This document shows positions 21,264 through 34,449 of a DNA stretch of 64,000 nt, in pieces. Numbering within the stretch: the stretch's first letter is position 1; each line of letters opens with the position of its first letter. Location of the stretch: positions 83,456,319 through 83,520,318 of the forward strand of contig OX393549.1 in NCBI GenBank assembly GCA_947650365.1, written 5' to 3'. The notes below the pieces were generated by a model. It had not been told where the DNA came from. It saw only the letters and a program-made list of their open reading frames with translations, and made no database searches. The position numbers were made by a program, and so were the translations under genes. The DNA comes from Chamaelirium japonicum. Taxonomy: Eukaryota > Streptophyta > Magnoliopsida > Liliales > Melanthiaceae.

Positions 21264-24200
21264 AGACTTAGTTTTTCGGGTGAATTTCGACCGGTCTTCG
21301 GTGCGCCATGCTTCGGAGCGCTCATTCCATACTTAGTTTTCCGGGCGAATTTCAGTCAGTTTTTGGTGCGCCACCCTTCGGGGTGCGCGCTCCAGACTTA
21401 GGCTTTCGGGTGAATTTTGGCCGGTCTTCGGTGCGCCACACTTAGGGGTGCGTGTTCCAGACTTAGTTTTTCGAGCAAATTTTTATCGGTCTTCGATACG
21501 CCATGCTTCGGGGTGCGTGTTCCAGACTTAGTTTTTCTAGCGAATTTCTACCAGTCTTCAGTGCACCACGCTTCGGGGTGCGTACTCCAGACTTATTTTT
21601 TCTGGTGAATTTCAGCCAGTCTTTGGTGCCCCAAGCTTTGGGGTGCGCATTCCAGACTTAGTTTTTCGGGCGAATTTCGGTCGGTCTTCAGGGCGCCACG
21701 CTTTGGGGTGCGCGTTCCTGACTTAGTTTTTCGAGCGAATTTCGGCCTGACCATGCTTTGGCATACGTGTTCCAGACTTAGTTTTTAGGGCGAATTTCGG
21801 CAGGTCTTCGATGCGCCAAGCTTCGGAGTGCACATTCCAGACTAAGTTTTTTTGGGCGAATTTCGGCAGGTTTTTGGTGCGCCACGATTCAGGGTGCATG
21901 TTCCAAACTTAGTTTTTCGGTCGAATTTTGACCGGTCTTCGGTGCGCCATGCTTCGGCGGGCGCGTTCAAGACTTAGTTTTTTGGGCAAATTTTGGCCGG
22001 TTTTTGGTGCGCCACGCTTCTAGGTGCGTGTTCCAGACTTAATTTTTCTGGCGAATTTCGATCGGTCTTCGGTGCACCACGCTTTGGTGTGCGCACTAGA
22101 GACTTAGTTTTTCGTGTGAATTTTGGCCAGTCTTCGGTGCATCACGCTTCGGGGTGCGTGTTCCAGACTTAGTTTTTTGGACAAATTTCAGCCTGTGTTC
22201 GATGTGCTACGCTTCAGGGAGCGCATTCAAGACTTAGTTTTTTGGGCAAATTTTGGTCAGTCTTTGGTGCGCCACCCATCAGGATGCACGCTCCAGACTT
22301 TGTGTTTCGAGTGAATTTAGGTCGGTCTTCGGTGCACCACGCTTTGGGGTGCGCGTTCTAGAATTAGTTTTTCGAACGATTTTTGGTCGGACTTCGGTGC
22401 GCCACGCTTCGGAGTGCGTGTTCCAACCTTAGTTTTTTGGGTGAATTTTGATCATTATTCGGTGCGCTATGCTTCGGGGTGCACATTCCAGACTTAGTTT
22501 TTCGGGTGAATTTTGACCGGTCTTTGGTGCGTCACGCTTTGGGGTGCGTACTCCAGACTTAATCTTTCGGGTAAATTTCAGTCGGTCTTTCGTGCGCCAC
22601 GTTTCGGGGTGCGTGTTCCAGACTTAGTTATTTGGACGATTTTGGCTGGTCTTTGGTGCGACACACTTCGGGGTGTGCGCACTAGCCTTAGTTTTTTGGG
22701 TAAATTTCGGCTGGTCTTCGATGCGCCACGTTTCAGGGTGCGCATTCCACACTTAGTTTTTTGGGTGAATTTTGGCCGGTCTTCGGAGTACCATGCTTCG
22801 GGGTGCGTGTTCCCAACTTAGTTTTCGGGCAAATTTCGGCCGGTCATCGATGCGCCATACTTCGGGTTGCGTGTTCAAGACTTAGTTTTTCTAGCAAATT
22901 TCGGCCGGTCTTCGGTGCACCACGCTTCGGGGTGCACACTCCAGACTTAGTTTTTCGGGTGAATTTTGGTCGGTCTTTGGTGCGACACACTTCGGGGTAC
23001 GCGTTCTTAACTTAGTTTTTCAGATGAATTTTGGCCTATCTTCGGTGCACTACGCTTCGAGGTGCGCATTCCAGACTTAGTTTTTCGGACGAGTTTCGAT
23101 CGGTCTACAGTGCACCATGCTTCGGGGTGCGCATTCCAGACTTAGTTTTTCAGGCGTATTTCGGTCGGTCTTTGGTGTTCCACGCTTCGTGGTGCACGTT
23201 CCAGACTTAGTTTTTCTGGAGAATTTTGGTCAGACATCGGTGCGCCATGCTTTGAGGTGCGCGTTCCAGACTTAGTTTTTTGGGTGAATTTATGTCGGTC
23301 TTTGGTGCGCCACGCCTCGGGCTGCACGATCCAGACTTAGTTATTCGGGTGAATTTCGGTCGGTCTTCGGAGTGCAACGCTTCGGGGTGCACTCTCTAGA
23401 CTTAGTTTTTCGGGCAAATTTTGACTGGTCTTCGGTGTGCCACGCTTTGGGGCGCTTGTTATAAACTTAGTTTTCTGAGCGAATTTTGGTCGGTCTTCGA
23501 TGCGATATATTACGGGTGCGCGCTCCAGACTTAGTTTTTCGGGTAAATTTCGGTCGGTCTTCTGTGCGCCATGTTTCGGGGTATGCGTTCCAGACTTAGT
23601 TCTTTGGGTGAATTTCGACCGGTCTTCGGTGCGTCACCCTTCGGGGTGCTCATTCTAGACATAGTTTTTTGGTCAAATTTTGGTCTGTCTTCGGTCCGCC
23701 ACGCTTCGGGGTACGCATTCCAGACTTAGTTTTTTGATCGAACTTCGGGCGGTCTTCGGTGCACCGTGCTTCGGAGTGCGTGTTCTAGAATTAGTTTTTC
23801 TGGTGAATTTTGACTGGTCTTCGGTGTCCCACGCTTCGAGGTGCACACTCCAGACTTAGTTTTTCAGGAGAATTTTGACCTATCTTCAGTACGCCACGCT
23901 ACGGAGTGCGTGGTCTAGACTTAGTTCTTTGAGCAAATTTTGGTCAGTCTTCGGTGCGCCACGCTTCGGGGTTCGCATTCTATACTTAGTTTTTCGGGCG
24001 AATTTTTGTTGGTTTTCGGTGTGCCATGCTTCAGCATGCGTGTTCCAGACTTTGTTTTTCTTGCAAATTTCGATCGGTCTTCGGTGCGTTACGCTTCGAG
24101 GTGCGCACTCCAGACTTAGTTTTTCGGGTGAATTTCGACCGGTCTTCGGTACGTCACACTTCAGGGTGCGCATTCCAGATTTAGTTTTTCGGACGAATTT

Positions 24201-27200
24201 TGGTCGATCTTTGGTGCGCCACCCTTCGGTGTACGCATTCCAGAATTAGTTTTTTGGGCAAATTTTGGCCGGTCTTCGGTGTGCCACGCTTCGGGGTTGG
24301 CGCTCCAGTCTTAGTTTTTAGGGTGAATTTCGACCGATCTTCGGTGCGCCACGCTTCGGGGTGCGTGTTCCAGACATAATTTTTCGGGTGAATTTTGGCC
24401 AATCTTAGGTGCACCACGCTTCGGGATACGCATTCCAGACTTAGTTTTTTGGAAGAATTTTAGCCAGTCTTCGGTGCACCATGCTTCGGGGTTGGTGCTC
24501 CAGACTTAGTTTTTCTAGTGAATTTTGGTCAGTCTTCGGTGCGCTACACTTTGGGGTGCGCTTTCCAGACATAGTTTTTCATGCAAATTTTGGCAGGTCT
24601 TCGGTGCGCCATGCTTCGAGGTGCGCATCCAGACTTTGTTTTTCAGAAGAATTTCGGTCGGTCTTCGGTGCGCCACCCTTCGAGGTGCGCGTTCTAGACT
24701 TAGTTTTTCAGGCAAATTTCGACCAGGCTTCGGTTCGCCATGCTTCGAGGTGCGCATTCCAGACTTAGTTTTTTGGGTGAATTTCGGTCGGTCTTTGGTG
24801 TGCCACTCCTCGGGCTACGTGTTCCAGACTTAGTTATTTGAGAGAATTTTGATCGGTCTTCGGTGCGCCACACTTCGGGGTGCACGCTCTGGACTTAGTT
24901 TTTCAGGTGAATTTCGATCGGTCTTTTGTGCGCCACGCTTCGGGGTGCGTATTCCTGATTTACTTTTTCTATTGAATTTTGGCTGGTCTTCGGTGGTGCG
25001 CGTTTCAGACTAAGTTTTTTGGATGAATTTTGACCGGTCTACGGTGCGCCATGCTTCGGGGTGCGCGTTCCAGACATAGTTTTTCGGGCGAGTTTTGGTC
25101 GTTCTTAGGTGCGCACCCCGAAGGGGTGCACGTACTAGAATTAGTTTTTTGGACGAATTTTGGTCGGTCTTCGGTGCACCATACTTCGAAGTGCGTGTTC
25201 CAGACTTTGTTTTTTGGATGAATTTTGGTCGGTCTTCTGTACACCATGCTTCGAGGAGCGTGTTCCAGACTTAGTTTTTCTGGCAAATTTTGATCGGTTT
25301 TCGATGCGCCACGCTTTGGGGTGCACACACCAGACTTAGTTTTTCGTGCAAATTTCTGCCGGTCTTTGGTGCGTCACGCTTCGGGCTGCACGTTCCAGAT
25401 ATTGTTTTTCTAGACTTAGTTTTTCGAGCGAATTTCGATCGGTCTTCGGTGTGCCATGCTTCGGGATACGTATTCTAGACTTAGTTTTTCGAGCAAATTT
25501 TTGTCGATCTTCAGTGCGCCATGATTCGATGTGTGCGCTCCAGACTTAGTCTTTATGGCGAATTTTGACCGGTCTTCGGTGCGGCACACTTCGGGGAGCG
25601 CGTTCCAGACTTAGTTTTTTGGGCGAATTTTGGCCGGTCTTCAGTGCGCCACGCTTAGGGGTGCGCGTTCCAGACTTAGTTTTTCGGGCGAATTTCGGTC
25701 GGTCTTTGGTGCGCCACGCTTCGGAGAGCGCGTTCCAGACTTAATTTTTTTGGCGAATTATGGTCAGTCTTTGGTGCATTCCAAACTTAGTTTTTCTGGC
25801 GAATTTGGCCGGTCTTTGGTTCCCAATGCTTCAGGGTACGCACTCCAGACTTAGTTTTTCGGACGAATTTTGCCCGGTCTTCGGTGCACCATGCTTCATG
25901 GTGCGCATTCCAGACTTAGTTTTTCGGGTGAATTTTGGCGGGTCTTTAGTGCGCCACGCTATGGGGTGCGCGCTCCAGAATTTGTTTTTCGGGTGAATTT
26001 TTGCCGGTCTTCGGTGCGCCATGCTTCGGGGTGCACATTCCAGACTTAGTTTTTCGGGAGAATTTTGGTCGGTCTTCGGTGCGCCATGCTTCAGAGTGCA
26101 CGTTCCACACTTAGTTTTTCGGGCGAATTTTGGTCGGTCTTCGGTACGCCACGCTTCGGGGTGCGCGTTCCAGACTTAGTTTTTCAGATGAATTTTGACT
26201 GGTCTTCGATGTGCCACACTTCGGGGTGCGTGTTCCAGACTTAGTTTTTTGGGCGAATTTTGGCCGGTCTTTAGTGCGTCACGCCTCGAGGTGCGCATTC
26301 AAGACTTAGTTTTTCGAGTAAATTTCTATCGGTCTTCGGTGTGCCATATTTTAGGGTGCGCTTCCCAGACTTAGTATTTTGGGAAAATTTCGATCGGTCT
26401 TCGGTGCACCACGCTTCGGAGTGCGTATTCCAGACATAGTTTTTCTGGCAAATTTTGATCGGTTTACGGTGCGCCACGCTTTGGGGTGCGTACTCAAGAC
26501 TTAGTTTTTCGGGTGAATTTTGACCGATCCTTGGTGCGCCATGTTTCGGGGTGTGCATTCTAGACTTAGTTTTTCGGGTGAACCTCGACCTGTTTTCGGT
26601 GCCCCATGCTTCAGGGTGCGCGTTCAAGACTTAGTTTTTCGGCCGAATTTTGGCCGGTCTTCGATGCGCCACGCTTTAGGGTGCCCGTTCCAGACTTTGT
26701 TTTTCGGGTGAATTTTGACCAGTCTTCGGTGCGCCACGCTTCGGGGTGCCTATTCCAGACTTAATTTTTTGGGAGAATTTCGGTCGGTCTTTGGTGCACC
26801 ATGTTTCGGGGTGTGCATTCGAGACTTAGTTTTTTCTGGCGAATTACGACCGGTCTTTGGTGCGCCATACTTTGGGGTGCGGGTGCCAAACTTAGTTTTT
26901 TGAGTGAATTTCGGCCGGTCTTTGGTGCGCCACGCTTCGGTGTGCGTGTTCCAGACTTAGTTTTTTGGACGAATTTCGACTGGTCTTCGGTGCGCCACGC
27001 TTCGAGGTGCGCGCTCCAGACTTAGTTTTTCGGGTAAATTTTGATCGGTTTTCGGTGCGCCAAGCTTCGAGGTGCACTCTCAAGACTTAGCTTTTCAGGT
27101 GAATTTCGGCCGGTCTTCGGTGCGCCACGTTTTGGGGTCTGTGTTCCAGACTTAGTTTTTTGAGCAAAATTCGGTTGGTCTTCGGTGCGATACGCTTCGG

Positions 27201-30200
27201 GGTGCGCACTCCAGACTTAGTTTTTCGAGGGAATTTTGGCCGGTTTTCAGTGCGCCACGCTTTGGGGTGCGCATTCCAAACTTAGTTTTTTGGGTGAATT
27301 TCAGCCGGTCTTCGGTGTGCTACCCTTCAGGGTGTGCATTCCAGATTTAGTTTTTTGGGCGAATTTCGGTCGGTCTTCGGTGCACTACGCTTCAGGGTGC
27401 AAATTATTGATTTAGTTTTTCGGGCGAATTTTGGCCAAACCACGCTTCGGCGTGTGCGTTCCAGACTTAGTTTTTAGGCCAAATTTTGGTTGGTCTTCGG
27501 TGCGCCAAGCTTCAGGGTACGCGTTTGATACTAAGTTTTTTGGGCAAATTTTGGTCGGTCTGCGGTGTGCCACGCTTCGGGGTGCGAATTCCAGACTTAG
27601 TTATTTGGGTGAATTTCGTCCGATCTTCGGTGCGCCATGCTTTGGGATGCGTGTTCCAAACTTAGTTTTTTGGGCAAATTTTGACCGGTCTTCGGTGCGC
27701 CACGCTTCGGGGTGCGTGTTCCAAACTTAGTTTTTTCTGCCGAGTTTCGGCCTGTCTTCAGTGCACCATGCTTCGGGTTGCACAATCCAGACTTAGTTTT
27801 TCGAGTGAATTTTGGCCGATCTTCGATGCGTAATGCTTCAATGTGCACGCTCCAAACTTAGTTTTTTGGACAAATTTTGGCCTGTCTTTGGTACACCATG
27901 CTTCAGGGTGCGCGTTCCTGACATAGTTTTTCGGGAAAATTTTGGCTGGTATTCGGTGTGCCATGCTTCGGGATGCGTGCTCCAGACTTTGTATTTCGAG
28001 TAAATTTTGGCTGGCCTTCAGTGAGCCACGCTTCGGGGTGCGCATTCCAGACTTAGTTTTTCGGTCAATTTTTTGTCGGGCTTCGGTGCGCCACGCTTCG
28101 GGGTACGCATTCCAAACTTAGTTTTTTATGTGAATTACGGCAGTTCTTCGGTGCGCCACACTTCAGGGTGCGTGTTCCAGACTTAGTTTTTCGGGCGAAT
28201 TTCGGCCGGTCTTCGGTGCGCCACACTTCGAGGTGCGCGTTCCAGACTTAGTTTTTCGGATGATTTTTGGCTGGACCTCGATGCACCATGCTTCGGGGTG
28301 CGCGCTCAACACTTAGTTTTTCGGGTGAATTTCTGTTGGTCTTCGGTGCGCCACGCTTCGGGGTGCGCATTCTAGACTTTGTTTTTCGGGTGAATTTTAA
28401 TCGGTCTTCGGTCCGCCACGCTTCGGGGTGCGTATTCTTGACTTAGTTTTTCGAGCGAATTTTGATCAGACCACGCTTCGGCGTGCACGTTCTTGACTTA
28501 GTTTTTAGGGTGAATTTCGACTGGTCTTCAGTGCGCCAAGCTTCGGGGTGCGCGTTTGAGACTAAGTTTTTCGGGTGAATTTTGATTGATCTTCGGTGCA
28601 CCATGCTTCGGGGTGCGCGTTCCAGACTTAGTTTTTCAGGCAAATTTTGGCCGATCTTCGATGCGCCACGCTTCGGGGTGCACATTCCAGATTAAGTTTT
28701 TCAGGCGTATTTCGGTCGGTCTTCGATGCGCCATGCTTTGGGGTGCGTGTTTCAGACTTAGTTTTTCTAGAGAAATTTCGATCGGTCTTCAGTAAACCAT
28801 GATTCAGGGTGCACAGTCAAAACTTAGATTTTTGGGTGAATTTTGGTCGGTCTTCGGCGCGCAATGCTTCGGGGTGCGCGTTTCAGACTTAGTTTTTTGG
28901 ACGAATTTTGACCTGTCTTTGGTGTGCCACGATTCGGGGTGCGTGTTTCAGACTTAGTTTTTCGAGCAAATTTTGGTCGTTCTTCGGTGCGCCATGCTTC
29001 GGGATGCACGCTCAAGACTTTGTATTTCGAGTGAATTTCGGCCGGTCTTCGGTGCGCTATGCTTCAGGGTATGCGTTTCAGACTTAGTTTTTCGGATAAT
29101 TTTTGGTCAGGCTTCAGTGCGCCACGCTTCGAGGTGCGCGTTCCAAACCTATATTTTCGGATGAACTACGGTCGTTCTTCGTTGCGCCACGCTTCAGGGT
29201 GTGCGTTCGAGACTTAGTTTTTCGAACGAATTTCGGTCGGTCTTCGGTGCGCCACGATTCGGGGTGCGTGCTCCAGACTTAGATTTTCGGGTGAATTTCG
29301 GTCGGTCTTTGGTGCGCCACGCTTCGGGGTGCATGTTCCAGACTAAGTTTTTCAGGTGAATTTTGGCCGGTCTTTTGTGTAACACGCTTCAGGGTGCGCG
29401 CTCCAGGCTTAGTTTTTCTGGTGAATTTTGGCAGGTCTTCGGTGAGCCATGCTTCGGGGTGTGCGTACCTGACTTAGTTGTTCGGGTGAATTTTGGCCGG
29501 TCTTCAATGCACCACGCTTCATGGTGCGCGTTCCAGACTTAGTTTTTCGGGTAAATTTCGGCCAGTCTTTAATGTGCCACGCTTCGGGGGGAACAATCCA
29601 GACTTAGTTTTTTTAGTAAATTTTGTCCGGTCTTCGGTGCGCCATGCTTCGGGGTGCGTACTCCAGACTTAGTTTTTCGGGTGAATTTCGGCCGGTCTTT
29701 GGTACGCCACGCTTCGTGGTGCGCGTTCCAGACTTAGTTTTTCAAACGAATTTTGGCCTGTCTTCGGTGCGTGTTCCAGACTTAGTTTTTCGGGCGAATT
29801 TCAACCGGTCTTCGGTGCGCCACGCTTCGTGTTGTGCGTTCCAGACTTAGTTTTTCGGACGAATTTCGGCCTATTTTTGGTGCGCCACGCTTTGGGGGTG
29901 CGTTCCAGACTTAGTTTTTGGGCGAATTTTGACCGGTCTTTGGTGTGCCACGCTACGGGGTGCGCATTCCAGACTTAGTTTTTCGGGCGAATTTTAGCTG
30001 GACTTTGGTGCGCCATGCTTCAAGGTGCGCGTTCCAGACTTAGTTTTTTTGGTGAATTTTTCCCAGTTAGTTGTGCGCCATGCCTCGGTCTGCGCATTTC
30101 CAACTTAGTTGTTCAGGCGAATTTTGGCCGGTCTTCAGTGCGCCACGCTTCGAGGTGCGCGCTCTAGGCTTAGTTTTTCAGACGAATTTTGGTCGGCCTT

Positions 30201-31105
30201 CGGTGCGGCACGCTTCAGGGTGCGTGTTCCAGACTTAGTTTTTTGGCCAAATTTTGGCCGGTCTTTGGTGCGACACGCTACGGGAAGCGCGCTCAGAACT
30301 TAGTTTTTTTGGTAAATTTCGGCCGGTCTTCGGTGCGCCATCCTTCGGGGTGCGCATTCCAGACTTAGTTTTTCGGGCAAATTTCGAATAGTCTTCGGTG
30401 CACCACCCTTAGGGGTGCACGTTCAAATTTAGTTTTTCGAGCGAATTTTGGTCGGTCTTTAGTGAGCCACGCTTCGGGGTGCGTATTCCAGACTTAGTTT
30501 TTCGGGCAAATTTCGGTCAGTCTTCGGTGCGCCACGCTTCGAGGTGCGTGTTCCAGATTTAGTTTTTCTGGCGAATTTCGGCTGGTCTTCGATGCGTCAC
30601 GCTTCGGGGTGCGCACTCCAGGCTTAGTTTTTCGGACAAATTTTGGATGGTCTTCAGTGCACCACGCTTCGGGGTGCATATTCCAGGCTTAGTTTTTTGG
30701 GCGAATTTTGGCCGATCTTCGATGCGCCACGCTTCGGGGTGCGTGTTCTAGATTTAGTTCTTCGAGCGAATTTCAGCCAAGGTGCGCCACGCTTCATGGT
30801 GCGCGTTCCAGACTTAGTTTTTGGGGCGAATTTTGGTCGGTCAAAGTTGCGCCAGGCTTCAGGGTACAAGTTCTAGACTTCGTTTTTCTAGCGAATTTTG
30901 ACCGGTCTTCAGTGCACCACGCTTCAGGATACATACTCCAGACTTAGTTTTTTGGGTGAATTTCTACCAGTCTTTGGTGCGCCACGCTTCGGGGTGCGTG
31001 TTCCAGATTTTGTTTTTCGAGCGAATTTTGGCCGGTCTTTGGTGCGACACGCTTCGGGGTACACACTCCAGACTTAGTTTTTTGGGTAAATTTCAGTAAA
31101 TCTTC
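21264..31105. repeat. 65 bp satellite array, block 4
   Basis: About 150 monomers in the same orientation. Short marker monomers lie near 21744, 27433 and 28464. A monomer with an inverted hairpin core lies at about 25112-25131. Fusion or deletion monomers are visible near 25400, 29765 and 30780. The block ends at TCTTC (31101-31105), the target-site duplication of a Cassandra solo LTR. No gene. Confidence 0.95.
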
Positions 31106-31433
31106 TGTAACATCCATCCCAAACACACAAGATATTGTCCGCTTTGCCCGTGCCCTTACGAGAACTTCCCAGGTGGTCACCCATCCTAGTGCTGCTCTCG
31201 CCCGAGCACGCTTAATTACAGAGTTCTTACAAATTTCGTAGCGGTGTATGGTTTTAAAACGCGTCTTCAATTTTTGGAAGGGGAAATTATATAAGTAGCT
31301 CAGGATCTCCTTCTCTTCACGCGATGTGGGGCTAACTCGTGGCCTTCTACATCTCACCTCACCTCACCTCATCATCTTGGCATCCCAGTCTCAGGAGTCT
31401 TGGCTCTTGGTCTATTTGATCTTGGTCATCACA
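31106..31433 (-). mobile_element. Cassandra solo LTR (328 bp)
   Basis: On the minus strand it starts TGTGATGACC and ends ATGTTACA. It is flanked by TCTTC at 31101-31105 and 31434-31438, a perfect 5 bp target-site duplication. The satellite word ATCTTCGGTGCGCC is continuous if the insert is removed. It carries a 5S-like control region. Only one LTR is present, so the internal part was lost by LTR-LTR recombination. Confidence 0.92.
31158..31226 (-). promoter_or_regulatory. 5S rRNA-like internal control region in Cassandra solo LTR
   Basis: On the minus strand, AATTAAGCGTGCTCGGGCGA and GATGGGTGACCACCTGGGAA match the box A and box C parts of plant 5S rRNA. It is LTR-borne, not a 5S gene. Confidence 0.85.
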
Positions 31434-34400
31434 TCTTCGGTGCGCCATGTTTCAGGGTACGCGTTCCAGACTTAGGTTTTAGGATGAATTTTGACCGGTC
31501 TTCGGTGTGCCACGCATCGAGGTGCACATTTTAGACTTAGTTTTTTGGATGAATTTCGGTCGGTCTTCGGCACGCTTCGTGGTGCGTGTTCCAAACTTAG
31601 TTTTTCTGATAAATTTCGGCTGGTCTTCGGTGCACCATATTCGGGGTGCGCACTCCAGACTTAGTTTTTCGGGTGAATTTTGGCCGGTCTTTATGCACTA
31701 TGCTTCGGATTGCGCGTTCCTGACTTAGTTTTTCAAACGAATTTCGGCCTGTCTTCGGTGCGCTACGCTTCGGGGTACGTGTTGCAGACTTAGTTTTTCG
31801 GGCGAATTTGGGTCGTTCTTTGGTGCACCACACCTCGGGGTGCACGTTCCAGACTTAGTTTTTCCGGGCAAAGTTCGGTCGGTCTTCGGTGCGCCACTCT
31901 TTAGGGTGCGCGTTCTAGACTTAGTTTTTTGGGCAAATTTCGGCATGACTTCGATGCGCCATGCTTCGAGGTGCGCGTTCCAGACTTAATTTTTTGGGTG
32001 AATTTCAGTCGATCTTTGGTGCGCCATGCCTCGGGCTGCGCGTTCCAGACTTAGTTGTTCGGGCAAATTTCAACCGGTCTTTGGTGCGTCATGCTTCGGG
32101 GTGCGTGCTATAGACTTAGTTTTTGGGCAAATTTTGGCCAGTCTTCGGTGTGCCACGCTTCGGGTTGCGTGTTCCAGACTTAGTTTTTCGGGCAAATTTT
32201 GGCCAGTCTTCGGTGCGCCACGCTATGGGGTGTGCGCTCCAAACTTAGATTTTTGGGTGAATTTCAATCGGTTTTCGGTGCGCCATGCTTCGGGGTGCGC
32301 GTTCCAGACTTAGTTCTTCGAGCGAATTTTGGCAGATCTTCGAGACGTCACCTTACGGGGTGCGCATTCCAGATTTAGTTTTTCAGACAAATTTTGGCTG
32401 GTCTTCGATGCGCCACGCTTCAGGGTGCGCGTTCCAGACTTAGTTTTTCAGGCGAATTTTGGTCGGTCTTCGGTGCACCACGCTTCGGGGTGGTTGTTCC
32501 AGACTTAGTTTTTCTGGCAAATTTCGGCCTGTCTTCGGTGCGCCATGCTTCGGCGTGCGCTCTCTAGACTTAGTTTTTTGGGTGAATTTCGGCCGTTCTT
32601 CGGTGCGCCATGCTTCGAGGGGCACGTTCCAGACGTAGTTTTTTGGGAGAATTTTGGTCGGTCTTCGGTGTGCCACGCTTCGGGGTGCGTGTTCTAGACA
32701 TAGTTCTTCGAGCAAATTTTTGTCGGTCTTCGGTGCGCCACGCTTCGAGGTGCGCATTCCAGACTTAGTTTTTCAGGTGAATTTTGGTCGGCCTTCGGTG
32801 AGCCACGCTTTGGGTTGCGTGTTCCTGACTTAGTTTTTCTGGTAAATTTTGATCGGTCTATGGTGCGCCACACTTCAAGGTGCGCACTCAAGACTTAGTT
32901 TTTGGGCAAATTTCGGCTGGTCTTCGATGAGCCACGCTTCAGGGTGCGCATCTCAAATTTAGTTTTTTGAGCAAATTTCAGTCGGTCTTCAGTGCGCCAC
33001 CCTTCGGGGTGCGCGTTCCAGACGCTTCGGGGTGCGCGTTCTAGACTTAGTTTTTCGGACAAATTTCGGTCGGTCATCAGTGCGTCACGCTTTGGGTTTG
33101 GCGCTCCAGACTTAGTTTTTCGGATGAATTTTGGTCGGTCTTCTGTGCGCCTCGCATCGGGGTATGCGTTCCAAACATAGTTTTTTAGGTGAATTTCGAT
33201 CGGTCTTCGGTACACCATGCTTCGGGATGCGCATTCCAGGCTTAGTTTTTCATTCAGTCTTCGGTGCGCCATGCTTCATGGTGCGCATTACAGACATAGT
33301 TTTTCGGGCAAATTTTGGTCGATCTTCGGTAAGCCACGCTTCTAGGTGCACGTTCCAGACTTAGTTTTTTGGGCAGATTTTGACTTGTCTTCGATGCACC
33401 ATGTTTCGGGCTGCGTATTCCAGATTTATTTTTTCGGGCAAATTTTGGGCTGTCTTCGGTGCACCATGCTTCAGGGAGAGCATTCCAGACTTAGTTTTTT
33501 CAGCGAATTTTGGTCGGTCTTCGATGTGCCATGCTTCAGGGTGCGCGTTCTAGACTTAGTTGTTCGGGCGAAATTAAGCCAGTCTTTGGTGCGTCACGCT
33601 TCGGGGTGCGCGCTCTAGACTTAGTTTTTCAGGTAAATTCCGGCCGGTCTTCGGTGCGCCACGCTTCGGGGTGCGTGTTCAAGACTTTGTTTTTCGGGCG
33701 AATTTTGGCTGGTCTTCGGTGCGCCAAGCTACGGTGTGCACCTCTAGACTTTGTTTTTTGGGTTAATTTCGATCACTCTTTGGTGCGCCACGCTCCGGGG
33801 TGCACATTTCAGACTTAGTTTTTTAGGTGAATTTTGACCAGTCTTCATTTCGGCATGCTTCGGGGTGCGCGTTCCAGACTTAGTCTTTCGAACGAATTTT
33901 GGTCGGTCTTCGGTGTGCCACACTTTGGGATGCGTGTTCTAGACTTAGTTTTTCGGGCGAATTTTGACCGGTCATAGGTGCGCCACGCTTCGGGGTGTGC
34001 GTTTCAGACTTAGTTTTTCGGGTAAATTTTGGTCGGTCTTTGGTACGCCACGCTTCGGGGTGCGCGTTCTAGACTTAGTTTTTTTGATGAATTTCGGTTG
34101 GTTTTTGATGCGCCACACTTCGAGGTGCGTGTTCCAGACATAGTTTTTCTGGTAAATTTTGGCCGGTCTTCGGTGCGCCACGCTTTGGGGTGCGCACTCC
34201 AAACTTAGTTTTTCGGGTGAATTTTGGTCGATCCTTAGTGCGCCATGCTTCGGGGTGTGTGTTCGAGACTTAGTTTTTCGAGCAAATTTCGGCTGGTCTT
34301 CGGTACGCCATGCTTCGGGGTGCGTGTCTCAGACTTAGTTTTTTGGGCGAATTTTGACCGGTCTTCGGTCCGCCATACTTCGGGGTGCGCGCTCTAGACT

Positions 34401-34449
34401 TAGTTTTTCGGGTGAATTTCGGCCAATCTTCGGTGCGCCACGCTTCGGG

